A stretch of 51,636 nt of DNA. Origin: UBA11612 sp963976395. GTDB taxonomy: Bacteria > Pseudomonadota > Alphaproteobacteria > Rhodospirillales > Rhodospirillaceae. The stretch spans positions 1 through 51,636 of the forward strand of contig CAXBLG010000018.1 of NCBI GenBank assembly GCA_963976395.1, given 5' to 3'. The position numbers and the translations under genes were made by a program. The stretch's first letter is position 1. Every line of letters starts with the position of its first letter. A model generated the notes under the pieces. The model was not told the DNA's origin, ran no database searches, and saw nothing but the letters and a program-made list of their open reading frames with translations. Below, piece by piece: positions 26,624 to 33,436 of the stretch.

Positions 26624-27997
26624 TCAGTCCGTCATGGTGAGATCGCCGAACACTGTTGGGATCAATTCAGACACAGTCGGATGAATATGCATGGAACGTT
26701 GAATGGCTGTGTAAGGCAGCCCCGCGTTCATAACATCGATAATACAGTGTATGGCTTCATCCCCATTAAGCCCCAGAATTGCGGCGCCGAGTATCTGGTC
26801 TGTCTCAGCGTCCACAAGGACCTTCATGAATCCCCGCGTGTCACCAAATTCGAGAGCGCGACCGACACTCGTCATCGGTCGTCTACCGGTTTTTACCGCG
26901 AATCCGGCGTCAAGCGCTGCACGCTCTGTCATACCAACCCGGCCCAATGGTGGATCGACAAATACTCCGTAGCATTCGACACGATCTGAAACACGCCGAG
27001 GACTATCCGAAAAGAGATTTGCCGAAACGATCTCAAAATCGTTGTACGCCGTATGTGTAAACGCCCCACGACCGTTTACTTCGCCAAGCGCCCAAACGCC
27101 GTCGACTGTAGTCTTTAGTTCATCGTCGACACTGATAAAGCCGCGTGCGTTGGTGTCGATGCCAGCTGCTTCGAGTCCTAAGTCATCCGTATTGGGTATA
27201 CGGCCAACCGCTAGCAAGACATGTGAGCCAATAACACTTCGCTGCGTATCGTCGCAGGAGGCGAACACTTCGATAGTTGATCCTCTCCTAGCTAGACTCA
27301 CACACTCAGCGGACAGTTCGAACTGAATGCCTTCCCCTTCCAAGACATCTTGTACGGCGCCGGAGATGTCGTCATCTTCACGAGGAATCGGACGCTCCGC
27401 CATCTCGACAACTGTCACCTGACTGCCAAAACGGCGATACATCTGTGCGAATTCGAGGCCTACGTAGCTTCCTCCGATTACGATAAGATGCTCAGGCACA
27501 TAGTCGACATCCAACATTGTTGAATTCGTCAGATAGGGAACTTTCTCTAAGCCCGGCAGGTCAGGCACACGGGCCCGTGCGCCAACATTTATGAAAATCT
27601 TGTCTGCTTCCAAAATGCATCCCTCAACCTCAACTCGCTTTGGCCCTATAAATTTTGCGTGACCGTGGATGATCTCGAGGTTGTCCATGGCCTCAAGCCA
27701 CTCAGTGACACCAAGATTCGCTTCACCGCGTATCCGATTCATGCGGCTTTTAACACGCAGCATGTCGACGGCGATATCACCGGTATCAACGCCAAAAGCG
27801 CTAGCTCCACGTGCCAGCTGGGCGATACGCGCGCTACCGATTAACGTCTTGGTCGGAATGCAGCCAACGTTCACGCAGGTTCCACCGAATAGCTGACGCT
27901 CTATGATCGCAGTACGGAGACCTTCTTGGGTAAGTTTTGCGGCCAACGAGGGGCCGGCCTGCCCAGCGCCAATAACAATTGCATCAAACTTTTTCAT
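26624..27997 (-). CDS. FAD-dependent pyridine nucleotide-disulfide oxidoreductase (mercuric reductase-like)
   Basis: A 457-residue class I flavoprotein disulfide reductase. The N-terminal FAD site is AIVIGAGQAGPSLAAKL, the redox-active cysteine pair is in GGTCVNVGCIPTK, the NAD(P)-binding GGSYVGLEFAQMYRRFG is in the middle, and the C-terminal dimerisation His-containing segment is HIHPTVSELIPTVFGDL. No N-terminal HMA domain and no C-terminal vicinal Cys pair are seen, so mercury reduction is doubtful. It is more likely a soluble disulfide or quinone-type reductase. The start at 27997 has GGAG eight bases upstream; in-frame ATGs at 28009 and 28012 add a few residues. Confidence 0.9.
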   Translation of the reverse strand: MKKFDAIVIGAGQAGPSLAAKLTQEGLRTAIIERQLFGGTCVNVGCIPTKTLIGSARIAQLARGASAFGVDTGDIAVDMLRVKSRMNRIRGEANLGVTEWLEAMDNLEIIHGHAKFIGPKRVEVEGCILEADKIFINVGARARVPDLPGLEKVPYLTNSTMLDVDYVPEHLIVIGGSYVGLEFAQMYRRFGSQVTVVEMAERPIPREDDDISGAVQDVLEGEGIQFELSAECVSLARRGSTIEVFASCDDTQRSVIGSHVLLAVGRIPNTDDLGLEAAGIDTNARGFISVDDELKTTVDGVWALGEVNGRGAFTHTAYNDFEIVSANLFSDSPRRVSDRVECYGVFVDPPLGRVGMTERAALDAGFAVKTGRRPMTSVGRALEFGDTRGFMKVLVDAETDQILGAAILGLNGDEAIHCIIDVMNAGLPYTAIQRSMHIHPTVSELIPTVFGDLTMTD

Positions 27998-28042
27998 AGT
28001 CGGCTCCATCATGGTTGGGTAGCGAGTCCGGAGAGCTCGATT

Positions 28043-28471
28043 TCAAGAGAATGTTGTGTTGTCGGCAATTGTTAGGCGCCCGGTTAGAGTTTTGTGCACC
28101 GGACAACGCTCGACGATTTCAGTCAGGCGCCGTCGTTGCGCATCGTCAAAGTCACCGCTGATCTCAATCTCGCTGGTAATTCTGTCGATCAACCCTGTTT
28201 TGGGATTGTCACAATCTGCACAATCGTTCGCGTGGACCCGATCGAAATCGTAAGTTGCGCTGACGGAATCAAGCGCGATCCCCTTGCGCTGACAGTAATA
28301 GGACAACGTGATGCACGTGCACGCGGCCAATGAGGCGAGAAGCAATTCGTAAGGGTCCGGCCCGGAGTCGGCCCCGCCCAACGCGATTGGCTCGTCAGCC
28401 AACCATTCGTGGCGTCCGTTCGACATAGACACGCGCAAACCAGAGGTGAGTGTTGCGACAACCTGCGACAT
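28043..28471 (-). CDS. OsmC-family peroxiredoxin-like protein
   Basis: A 142-residue OsmC/Ohr family member. The two conserved cysteines are present: one in LLLASLAACTCITLSYY (Cys51 or Cys53) and one in ERCPVHKTL (Cys123). Such proteins reduce organic hydroperoxides with thiol co-substrates. Three further cysteines (Cys60, and the CADC pair near residue 85) are unusual for the family and could bind metal or form extra disulfides. AAGGAG precedes the ATG. It is in the same orientation as the disulfide oxidoreductase 46 bases downstream, a possible reductant partner. Confidence 0.9.
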   Translation of the reverse strand: MSQVVATLTSGLRVSMSNGRHEWLADEPIALGGADSGPDPYELLLASLAACTCITLSYYCQRKGIALDSVSATYDFDRVHANDCADCDNPKTGLIDRITSEIEISGDFDDAQRRRLTEIVERCPVHKTLTGRLTIADNTTFS

Positions 28472-28498
28472 AATTTGCTCCTTGGATAATCGGCTGTG

Positions 28499-29755
28499 TT
28501 AAGGGCGTTCGAGAAGCATTGCCACTGCGGTTGCCCCCGCACCACAAATGCTCACAAGTCCCAAACGGGCATCGCGTCGTTTAAGTTCGTTGGCAATCGT
28601 CAGCACAATGCGTGCGCCGGTCGCCGAGAAAGGATGACCCACGGCGATTGAGCTACCCAATGGGTTCAAGATGTCGCGGTTAACGCGCCCAATGGCCGGC
28701 TCCTTCCAACCGTCTTCCCATGCTTTGAGGTTGGATGCGACTTGCCCGGCGAACGCTTCGTGCATCTCAATTATGTCCAGATCATCCAGTGTTAAGCCGT
28801 TCTTCATTAACAATCTTGGTACGGCAACGCCTGGACCCATCAACAATCCATCACTGGGATCTATCCCAACATTCATGAAATCTTTGATGAAGACCAGCGG
28901 CTCGTGTCCTAGCTCTTTGGCACGCGATTCCGACATCAAAATGACCGCGGCGGCTCCGTCCGTGAGCGGGCTTGAGTTTCCAGCAGTAATTGTCCCCGTG
29001 CCACTACGATCAAATACTGGTGATAGCTTTGCCAGTGCAGCCAGGTTTATGTCCGGCCGAATCAGGAGATCTCGATTAATGCCGTCTAGCGCGTGAATCT
29101 CCTGGAGCAATCGACCATCGTCTGTCGCTGCCTGTGCATGGGTATGACTTCGATATGCAATCTCATCCTGGACTTCCCGCGAGATATTCCATTCTTTCAC
29201 GGTGATCTCGGTGTGCTCGCCCATTGTCAGTCCCGTGGAGGGTTCCGCTATGCCATACGACCAAGGCTTGAAGTCTGAAGGTCGCAAGCGAGTGAACGCG
29301 CGTGCCTTGGCCCCGAAGGACTTCGCCGCGGCAACGTCAAGGAATACCCGACTCGCGTGTTTATTAAACAGCACAGGTGGATTGGACATTGACTCTACTC
29401 CGCCAGCGATACCGATTTGTGCCCGACCCGTAACGATGGCATCGTGAACACTCGCGATAGCGGACGTTCCGCTGATGCAATTGTCCGTAACCGTAAGCGC
29501 CTGTACGCTGGAAGGCAGCAGACTACTGAAGTTGATCTCGCGGGCGAGGTGAGGAACAGCAGGATCCACAACCACCACGCCGTACACTAGTTGATCGACT
29601 GCAGCAGGATCTAAATCCAATGCCTCGAGTGCGCCATTGACGCTGTGAACACCTAGCTCCAATGCAGAATAGTTCTTCAGTGCCGTGCCCGCTTTCGCGA
29701 ACGGGGTACGTGCACCGCCGACCACGGCAACTCGTTGATTTGTACTGTTGATCAT
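28499..29755 (-). CDS. Thiolase family acetyl-CoA acyltransferase
   Basis: A 418-residue thiolase. The acylated nucleophile is Cys93 in LTVTDNCISGTSAIASVH, the HEAFA motif gives the catalytic His, and GHPFSATGARI and SICGAGATAV carry the second catalytic His and Cys. The inserted sequence and length resemble FadI-type degradative thiolases. It could catalyse the last step of beta-oxidation or acetoacetyl-CoA formation. No partner hydratase/dehydrogenase gene lies nearby. GGAG precedes the ATG. Confidence 0.93.
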   Translation of the reverse strand: MINSTNQRVAVVGGARTPFAKAGTALKNYSALELGVHSVNGALEALDLDPAAVDQLVYGVVVVDPAVPHLAREINFSSLLPSSVQALTVTDNCISGTSAIASVHDAIVTGRAQIGIAGGVESMSNPPVLFNKHASRVFLDVAAAKSFGAKARAFTRLRPSDFKPWSYGIAEPSTGLTMGEHTEITVKEWNISREVQDEIAYRSHTHAQAATDDGRLLQEIHALDGINRDLLIRPDINLAALAKLSPVFDRSGTGTITAGNSSPLTDGAAAVILMSESRAKELGHEPLVFIKDFMNVGIDPSDGLLMGPGVAVPRLLMKNGLTLDDLDIIEMHEAFAGQVASNLKAWEDGWKEPAIGRVNRDILNPLGSSIAVGHPFSATGARIVLTIANELKRRDARLGLVSICGAGATAVAMLLERP

Positions 29756-29770
29756 GACAAGCTCCTTAGA

Positions 29771-30056
29771 TCAGTTGACGGTCGATGTTTCATCTTCGAG
29801 AAAGTCGTCCGGTGGCTCACCGACATAGAAGAGGCACTGGCAGTCTTACTGGTAGACATTCCGAATGGCGGCGTACTTTTCGATTGAGACCACGATTGAA
29901 GACGTAGACGCGACGATTGACGATTTCCCAAGTATCGTAAGCTGAATTCTTTGACGCAAAACCTGGATCCGGCTTGCTAGCGGTGCCCGCGCATGCACTT
30001 AGTAATAAGGCCGTCAGGTAAACACCTAGGCTGCAGCGCCTATCTCGCGTCTGCAC
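29771..30056 (-). pseudogene. mlaA: mlaA (VacJ) lipoprotein gene with internal deletion
   Basis: The N-terminal part reads as a lipoprotein signal with lipobox LLLSAC, then SAYDTWEIVNRRVYVFNRGLNRKV, the hallmark start of the MlaA/VacJ phospholipid-transport lipoprotein. Directly after it the neighbouring frame reads YAAIRNVYQ, stop, DCQCLFYVGEPPDDFLEDE, which resembles the MlaA C-terminus (the AYLQRR..L.YDG pattern). About 150-200 residues of the normal middle are therefore missing, and the two ends are out of frame with a stop. It overlaps the end of the upstream FMN-binding gene by 17 bases. Confidence 0.7.
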
Positions 30057-30642
30057 GGTTCTGCTCCATCGCAGCATTCGATTGTTTGTCTTGCTGCTCC
30101 GTAAACTCCAACTCTGTGTAGCGTCGGGTGATGTGCTGCGGGCAATTCCAGTCAAACGCGGCAACCTGTATTAGGACTACGCGCTCGATAAGTGCTCGGT
30201 AGTTTGATGGCTGGACTTGCGCAAGCGTCTCCGGGGAGACGGAATTTGCGTCTTCCACCCGCATATGCCCCAAAATCTTTAGGCGGCGGCGATTTGGGTA
30301 GTCCATGAGAAGCAACGAACACCGGTCGTTGCTGGACACATTACCGACACTGATAAACTGTGTATTGCCGCGGAAATCCGCGTACGCAATCTGACTGGGA
30401 CTCAACACCTTTAGAAACCCGCGCGGCCCGCCCCTATGCTGCACGTAAGGCCAATCCGTTTCGCCAACGGTCGCAAGATAAAAGGTGTCGCGTAATGCTA
30501 TGAAATCGGTCTCTTTTGACGTCAGTTGATCATTGGGCCCGAAGTTTTCTTGACGTCGAGCATTGTTTTCCCGCGAGCCGTAAGACGCTTGCGCAGCCTT
30601 AACGCTTTCGGTGAACGTCAAATCCGCGTATCGGTGAGTCAT
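30040..30642 (-). CDS. Pyridoxamine 5'-phosphate oxidase-family FMN-binding protein
   Basis: A 200-residue soluble flavoprotein of the PNPOx-related split-barrel family. The core appears as DTFYLATVGETDWPYVQHRGGPRGFLKVLSP, IAYADFRGNTQFISVGNVSSNDRCSLLLMDYPNRRRLKILG. It reads well as an FMN-binding oxidoreductase of unknown substrate. The start at 30642 is chosen because GAGG lies about seven bases upstream and the preceding in-frame 21 codons (to 30705) look unrelated. The charged tail (EFTEQQDKQSNAAMEQNRADAR) is long. Nothing is recognised between 30643 and 30715. Confidence 0.87.
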   Translation of the reverse strand: MTHRYADLTFTESVKAAQASYGSRENNARRQENFGPNDQLTSKETDFIALRDTFYLATVGETDWPYVQHRGGPRGFLKVLSPSQIAYADFRGNTQFISVGNVSSNDRCSLLLMDYPNRRRLKILGHMRVEDANSVSPETLAQVQPSNYRALIERVVLIQVAAFDWNCPQHITRRYTELEFTEQQDKQSNAAMEQNRADAR

Positions 30643-30715
30643 GTCCGCCCTCGCTGGTTCAGTGGTCTTGAAAAAACGTGCGGCCGAACTTGTAGGGCCA
30701 CACAAAACACGACGC

Positions 30716-30938
30716 TCAGTCCACCATCGGAGATGCGATCGGAATCTCGTTCGGCCACTGGTTCACCTGAATGCGTGATCGCTCGGTCAAGTGGATAGAT
30801 TGGGAAACCTTGAGTGCGCCTTCGGCGAGAGGTCGCACGATGAAGCCCTCATAAGTGTTGCCGTCTTTGCGCGAGTGCGCCGTGATTAACAAGCGAAAGG
30901 CAGCTGGCTACGAAGAATGCGAAAGGGTTCGTTTTCAT
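30716..30938 (-). pseudogene. Frameshifted small exported protein
   Basis: The ATG at 30938 opens a clear signal peptide (MKTNPFAFFVASCLSL...GALAQ), but the frame stops at 30849 after 29 residues. One frame over, translation continues without stop from the same place, including DGNTYEGFIVRPLAEGALKV and ending at 30716. The two together look like one exported protein disrupted by a frameshift or small deletion at the signal/mature junction. I do not recognise the mature part. Confidence 0.55.
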
Positions 30939-30956
30939 GATGTTTCCATAAAAGTC

Positions 30957-31006
30957 GGTGGCAGCCCGCCAGGGGAAGGGGGGGGCGGGGAAGACGGGCT
31001 GCCACC
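30957..31006 (-). terminator. Strong stem-loop after the YHS gene
   Basis: GGTGGCAGCCCG and CGGGCTGCCACC form a perfect 12-bp stem around a 26-base purine-rich loop with a run of G. On the minus strand the stem is followed by GACTTTTATG. It probably ends the operon that runs from 33268 to 31106. Nothing else was recognised in 31007-31105. Confidence 0.65.
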
Positions 31007-31105
31007 GGATCAACCAATCCGCAGTAGCGGGGTGGTCGATTTACGTTGTGTTGTCAGACGGTGACGGCCGCGAACACTGCGGTCGCCGGATGTGAGATGC
31101 GCCTG

Positions 31106-31591
31106 TTAAAGCTCGCTGACAGCTTTACTGCGGATTTTCGGCCACGTAGCTTCTGCTTTCCGGAGCGTTTCCTCTTTGTTCGCGAGGTACTTCTGAAAGA
31201 TAGCGTCGTTGACGAAAAGATAGAGCTTGCCGTCGACGATATCTGCATACATCGGGTCACCATCGAACTTCCTGCCAAGAGCTACGGCATACGCGCAGAA
31301 TCCGCCGTATTGCGGCAGGTACTGGTTCGGATCTGCCGAGAACTGGTCGGCTGATTCCTGAGAGGCGAAGTAGTAGGCATTACCATCTTGAACAACGGTG
31401 AACCTCGCATCGCCTTCCCCGACCGCACCAAGCGTGGTGAGAGCGACGGCATCAACACCGTGCAGTCCGAGTGGCACTCCGGCGGAGGTAATACCGTTCG
31501 AAACGTTGTATTCGTCCACGGCAAAGGCCGAATTGCTGATTAGCAGCGAGGCTACTGATACAAAGGCGACATATTTGACATTGCTTAGCAT
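31106..31591 (-). CDS. Exported YHS-domain protein
   Basis: A 161-residue periplasmic protein. The signal peptide (residues 1-24, ending SNSAFA) precedes a YHS-type domain: GLHGVDAVALTTLGAVGEG, YYFASQESADQFSADPNQYLPQYGGFCAYAVALGRK. YHS domains are small metal- or haem-associated modules. The single GGFCAYAVALG cysteine is typical of the family found with copper and redox proteins. AAGGAG precedes the ATG, 49 bases after the isochorismatase-like gene, so it probably belongs to the sigma-54 operon. Confidence 0.88.
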   Translation of the reverse strand: MLSNVKYVAFVSVASLLISNSAFAVDEYNVSNGITSAGVPLGLHGVDAVALTTLGAVGEGDARFTVVQDGNAYYFASQESADQFSADPNQYLPQYGGFCAYAVALGRKFDGDPMYADIVDGKLYLFVNDAIFQKYLANKEETLRKAEATWPKIRSKAVSEL

Positions 31592-31640
31592 TTGAGACTC
31601 CTTATTGGGATTGAAAGAGGTGTATGGAACGTTCGGGTGA

Positions 31641-32396
31641 CTATCGATAGGCGGCCTTGATTGTCTTCAGGGCTTCTTCGGTTGTCGCTATGTGGTTTGC
31701 GATCATGCGGAAGTTGGTGTGGGCGGCCGCAAAACCGTCCCAACCCGGCACTTGCGCTGCTGCCGTAGCATCGGGAACAACGAGGACCTCGAAGCCCTGC
31801 TCAATCAGTTCGCGCATGTGGGATTCCGCACAGAGATTCGCGGACATACCGGCCAGAATCACTTTGCTGACGCCGGCTTTGCGCAGCTGAAGGACAAGGT
31901 CGTTGCTCTCCGGGCCGTAGACCTTATGCGGGCTGGTGACGACGGTTTTGCCGTCATTGATGTACTTCTTATATTGTTCGAGCCAGTCTGCACCCGAGCC
32001 TTCGAAACCTTCGAGGGACAGAGCATCCGGTCTGTCGAACATGCCGATGGAGTGCATGAGGGCCTCTAAGGCGCCTTCCATCTTCCAACGATGGTCGTGG
32101 GGGTAGTAGTAATGTGGCGAGATGAACGTCGGCATGTCTACAGCCTTGGCTGTTGCCAATAGGGCGTCGATGTTCTCGACCGTGCCGTTTTCTTTAACGT
32201 TTTTTCCGACAACACCCCACGTGACGCCATCCGGGCTCAAGAAATCATTCTGCGGATCTGTTATCACCAGGGCCGTCGAGCCGGGGACGATTTTCATACC
32301 CGGATCCGGGAGTTGGGCATCGGCGTAGACATTGGCAAAAGAGGCGCAGACCAAGAGGCCTACTAGCGAGAGAAACACTTTCGTAGGTACGTTCAT
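31641..32396 (-). CDS. Exported isochorismatase-family cysteine hydrolase
   Basis: A 251-residue protein with a signal peptide (MNVPTKVFLSLVGLLVCASF, ending VYADA). The isochorismatase/nicotinamidase-like fold shows its catalytic triad candidates: Asp in ALVITDPQNDFL, Lys in VTSPHKVYG and Cys in LAGMSANLCAESHMREL. Export is unusual for the family, which is mostly cytoplasmic. The start at 32396 has AAGGAGA upstream and places the signal peptide at the N-terminus; the open frame extends to 32483 without need. It probably hydrolyses an amide or similar bond; the substrate is unknown. Confidence 0.88.
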   Translation of the reverse strand: MNVPTKVFLSLVGLLVCASFANVYADAQLPDPGMKIVPGSTALVITDPQNDFLSPDGVTWGVVGKNVKENGTVENIDALLATAKAVDMPTFISPHYYYPHDHRWKMEGALEALMHSIGMFDRPDALSLEGFEGSGADWLEQYKKYINDGKTVVTSPHKVYGPESNDLVLQLRKAGVSKVILAGMSANLCAESHMRELIEQGFEVLVVPDATAAAQVPGWDGFAAAHTNFRMIANHIATTEEALKTIKAAYR

Positions 32397-32433
32397 TGTG
32401 GGTTCTCCTTCGGTTGTGTTGATCGAAATAGGG

Positions 32434-32850
32434 CTAGAAGCCGATCCATCGGCGTTGTGGGGATATGAGAATATCGTTGGCACTCATGTCGCGACGCCGC
32501 ATGTACCCGTCGCCATCGAACTCCCAATGCTCATTGCCGTGGGTGCGGTACCAATGGCCGGTTTCGGCGTGCTGCCACTCGTATTCGAAACGCACAGAGA
32601 TGCGGTTATCGGTGAAACACCAGAGTTCTTTCTTCAGTCGGTAGTGGAGTTCGATCGACCACTTTCGCGTAAGGAAATCTTCGATCGCATCACGGCCCTG
32701 GAGGAACTCGTCTCGGTTTCGCCATTTGGAATCGAGTGTGTAGGCTTGAGCGACCGTCTTCGGATCACAAGTATTCCAGGCATCCTCAGCCGCCTGGACT
32801 TTTGCCAGAGCTGACTCGCGCGTAAACGGTGGAAGTGGCGGGCGTGTCAC
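32434..32850 (-). CDS. DUF1348 (NTF2-like) family protein
   Basis: A 138-residue protein of the DUF1348/YesE type with an NTF2-like (SnoaL) cone fold: FTRESALAKVQAAEDAWNTCD, DSKWRNRDEFLQGRDAI, LHYRLKKELWCFTDNRISVRFEYEW, RDMSANDILI. The function is unknown; members often sit beside hydrolases and sigma-54 regulators. The GTG at 32850 is the likely start. AAGG lies just upstream and it follows the stop of the preceding 68-residue gene by four bases, so translation is coupled. The frame is open to 32937 but there it overlaps that gene. Confidence 0.85.
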   Translation of the reverse strand: MTRPPLPPFTRESALAKVQAAEDAWNTCDPKTVAQAYTLDSKWRNRDEFLQGRDAIEDFLTRKWSIELHYRLKKELWCFTDNRISVRFEYEWQHAETGHWYRTHGNEHWEFDGDGYMRRRDMSANDILISPQRRWIGF

Positions 32851-32854
32851 GACC

Positions 32855-33061
32855 TTATCCCCACTGATTCCGTTGGTCTTCAAGGTAGGCCGCGTACGCT
32901 TGCGGGACTTCTGCCAAGACGTCCTCGTGTACGGCACGATACGTCATCAACGTTTCTAGTTGTTCGGCGACCGGTATCGCGCCGAAAATCGAGTCCGGAC
33001 ATATGTCGCTCAGCGCCAGCTGCATTTCGGCGGAAGGATCGATATTAGGGGCGTTCTTCAT
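32855..33061 (-). CDS. Small hypothetical protein, 68 aa
   Basis: An intact frame preceded by GGAGG at ideal spacing. The protein is acidic, helical and soluble (IDPSAEMQLALSDICPDSIFGAI). I do not recognise a family. It is tightly coupled to the DUF1348 gene (stop four bases before its GTG) and lies downstream of the sigma-54 promoter, so it is a genuine operon member with unknown role. Confidence 0.7.
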   Translation of the reverse strand: MKNAPNIDPSAEMQLALSDICPDSIFGAIPVAEQLETLMTYRAVHEDVLAEVPQAYAAYLEDQRNQWG

Positions 33062-33079
33062 AAGGTTCCTCCAATAGGT

Positions 33080-33268
33080 CTATGGGTTAGCGGAGTTGAC
33101 CCTGACCATGTCTATCCCCGGAAAGCGGGAATCCGTTTGCCTCAGATCTGCCGTTCGTGTGTTCGCACTTTTCAACCCGAACGACGCCATCGCGACGGTG
33201 AAAACGCTCGCGCACAGCCAGCGGTTGTGCCCAATTTTCTTGGCCTGGCGACGGTCGGTGAAGTGCAC
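33080..33268 (-). CDS. Small exported or membrane peptide, first gene of sigma-54 operon
   Basis: A 62-residue frame from a GTG with AAGGAAA six bases upstream. The sequence has a basic N-terminus followed by a hydrophobic stretch (WLCASVFTVAMASFGL) and a polar tail, like a signal peptide with a very short mature part. It starts about 33 bases after the transcription start predicted for the sigma-54 promoter. It could be a real small protein, a leader, or the surviving N-terminus of a longer deleted gene. A longer in-frame start at 33331 would lie upstream of the promoter and is unlikely. Confidence 0.4.
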   Translation of the reverse strand: MHFTDRRQAKKIGHNRWLCASVFTVAMASFGLKSANTRTADLRQTDSRFPGIDMVRVNSANP

Positions 33269-33311
33269 GAAGGTTTCCTTGGTTACTCGATTTGATGCCT
33301 GCCAATAACTA

Positions 33312-33328
33312 GGCAATAACTGTGCCAA
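33312..33328 (-). promoter_or_regulatory. Sigma-54 (RpoN) promoter
   Basis: The minus strand reads TTGGCACAGTTATTGCC. This fits the -24/-12 consensus TGGCAC-N5-TTGC, with GG and GC separated by the required spacing. It points at the small genes, DUF1348, isochorismatase-like and YHS genes, and lies back to back with a sigma-54 activator gene. A CAATAACT sequence is directly repeated at 33303 and 33314. Confidence 0.75.
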
Positions 33329-33436
33329 CATGGAAATATATATAATTTCAATAAGTTATAGGATTCGGCGCACCGTAGAAATTTGCAATCCGTAAGAATT
33401 CATGGTCTGATCCGCAGATTCTTCAGGGGAATTACA

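Noticed and set aside
26624..27997. Mercury-resistance operon around the flavoprotein
   Set aside because: No merR, merT or merP neighbours and no vicinal C-terminal cysteines; the similarity is at superfamily level.
33383..33436. Longer N-terminus of the sigma-54 activator
   Set aside because: The 18 extra codons look unrelated to PAS proteins, and a better ribosome site lies before 33437.
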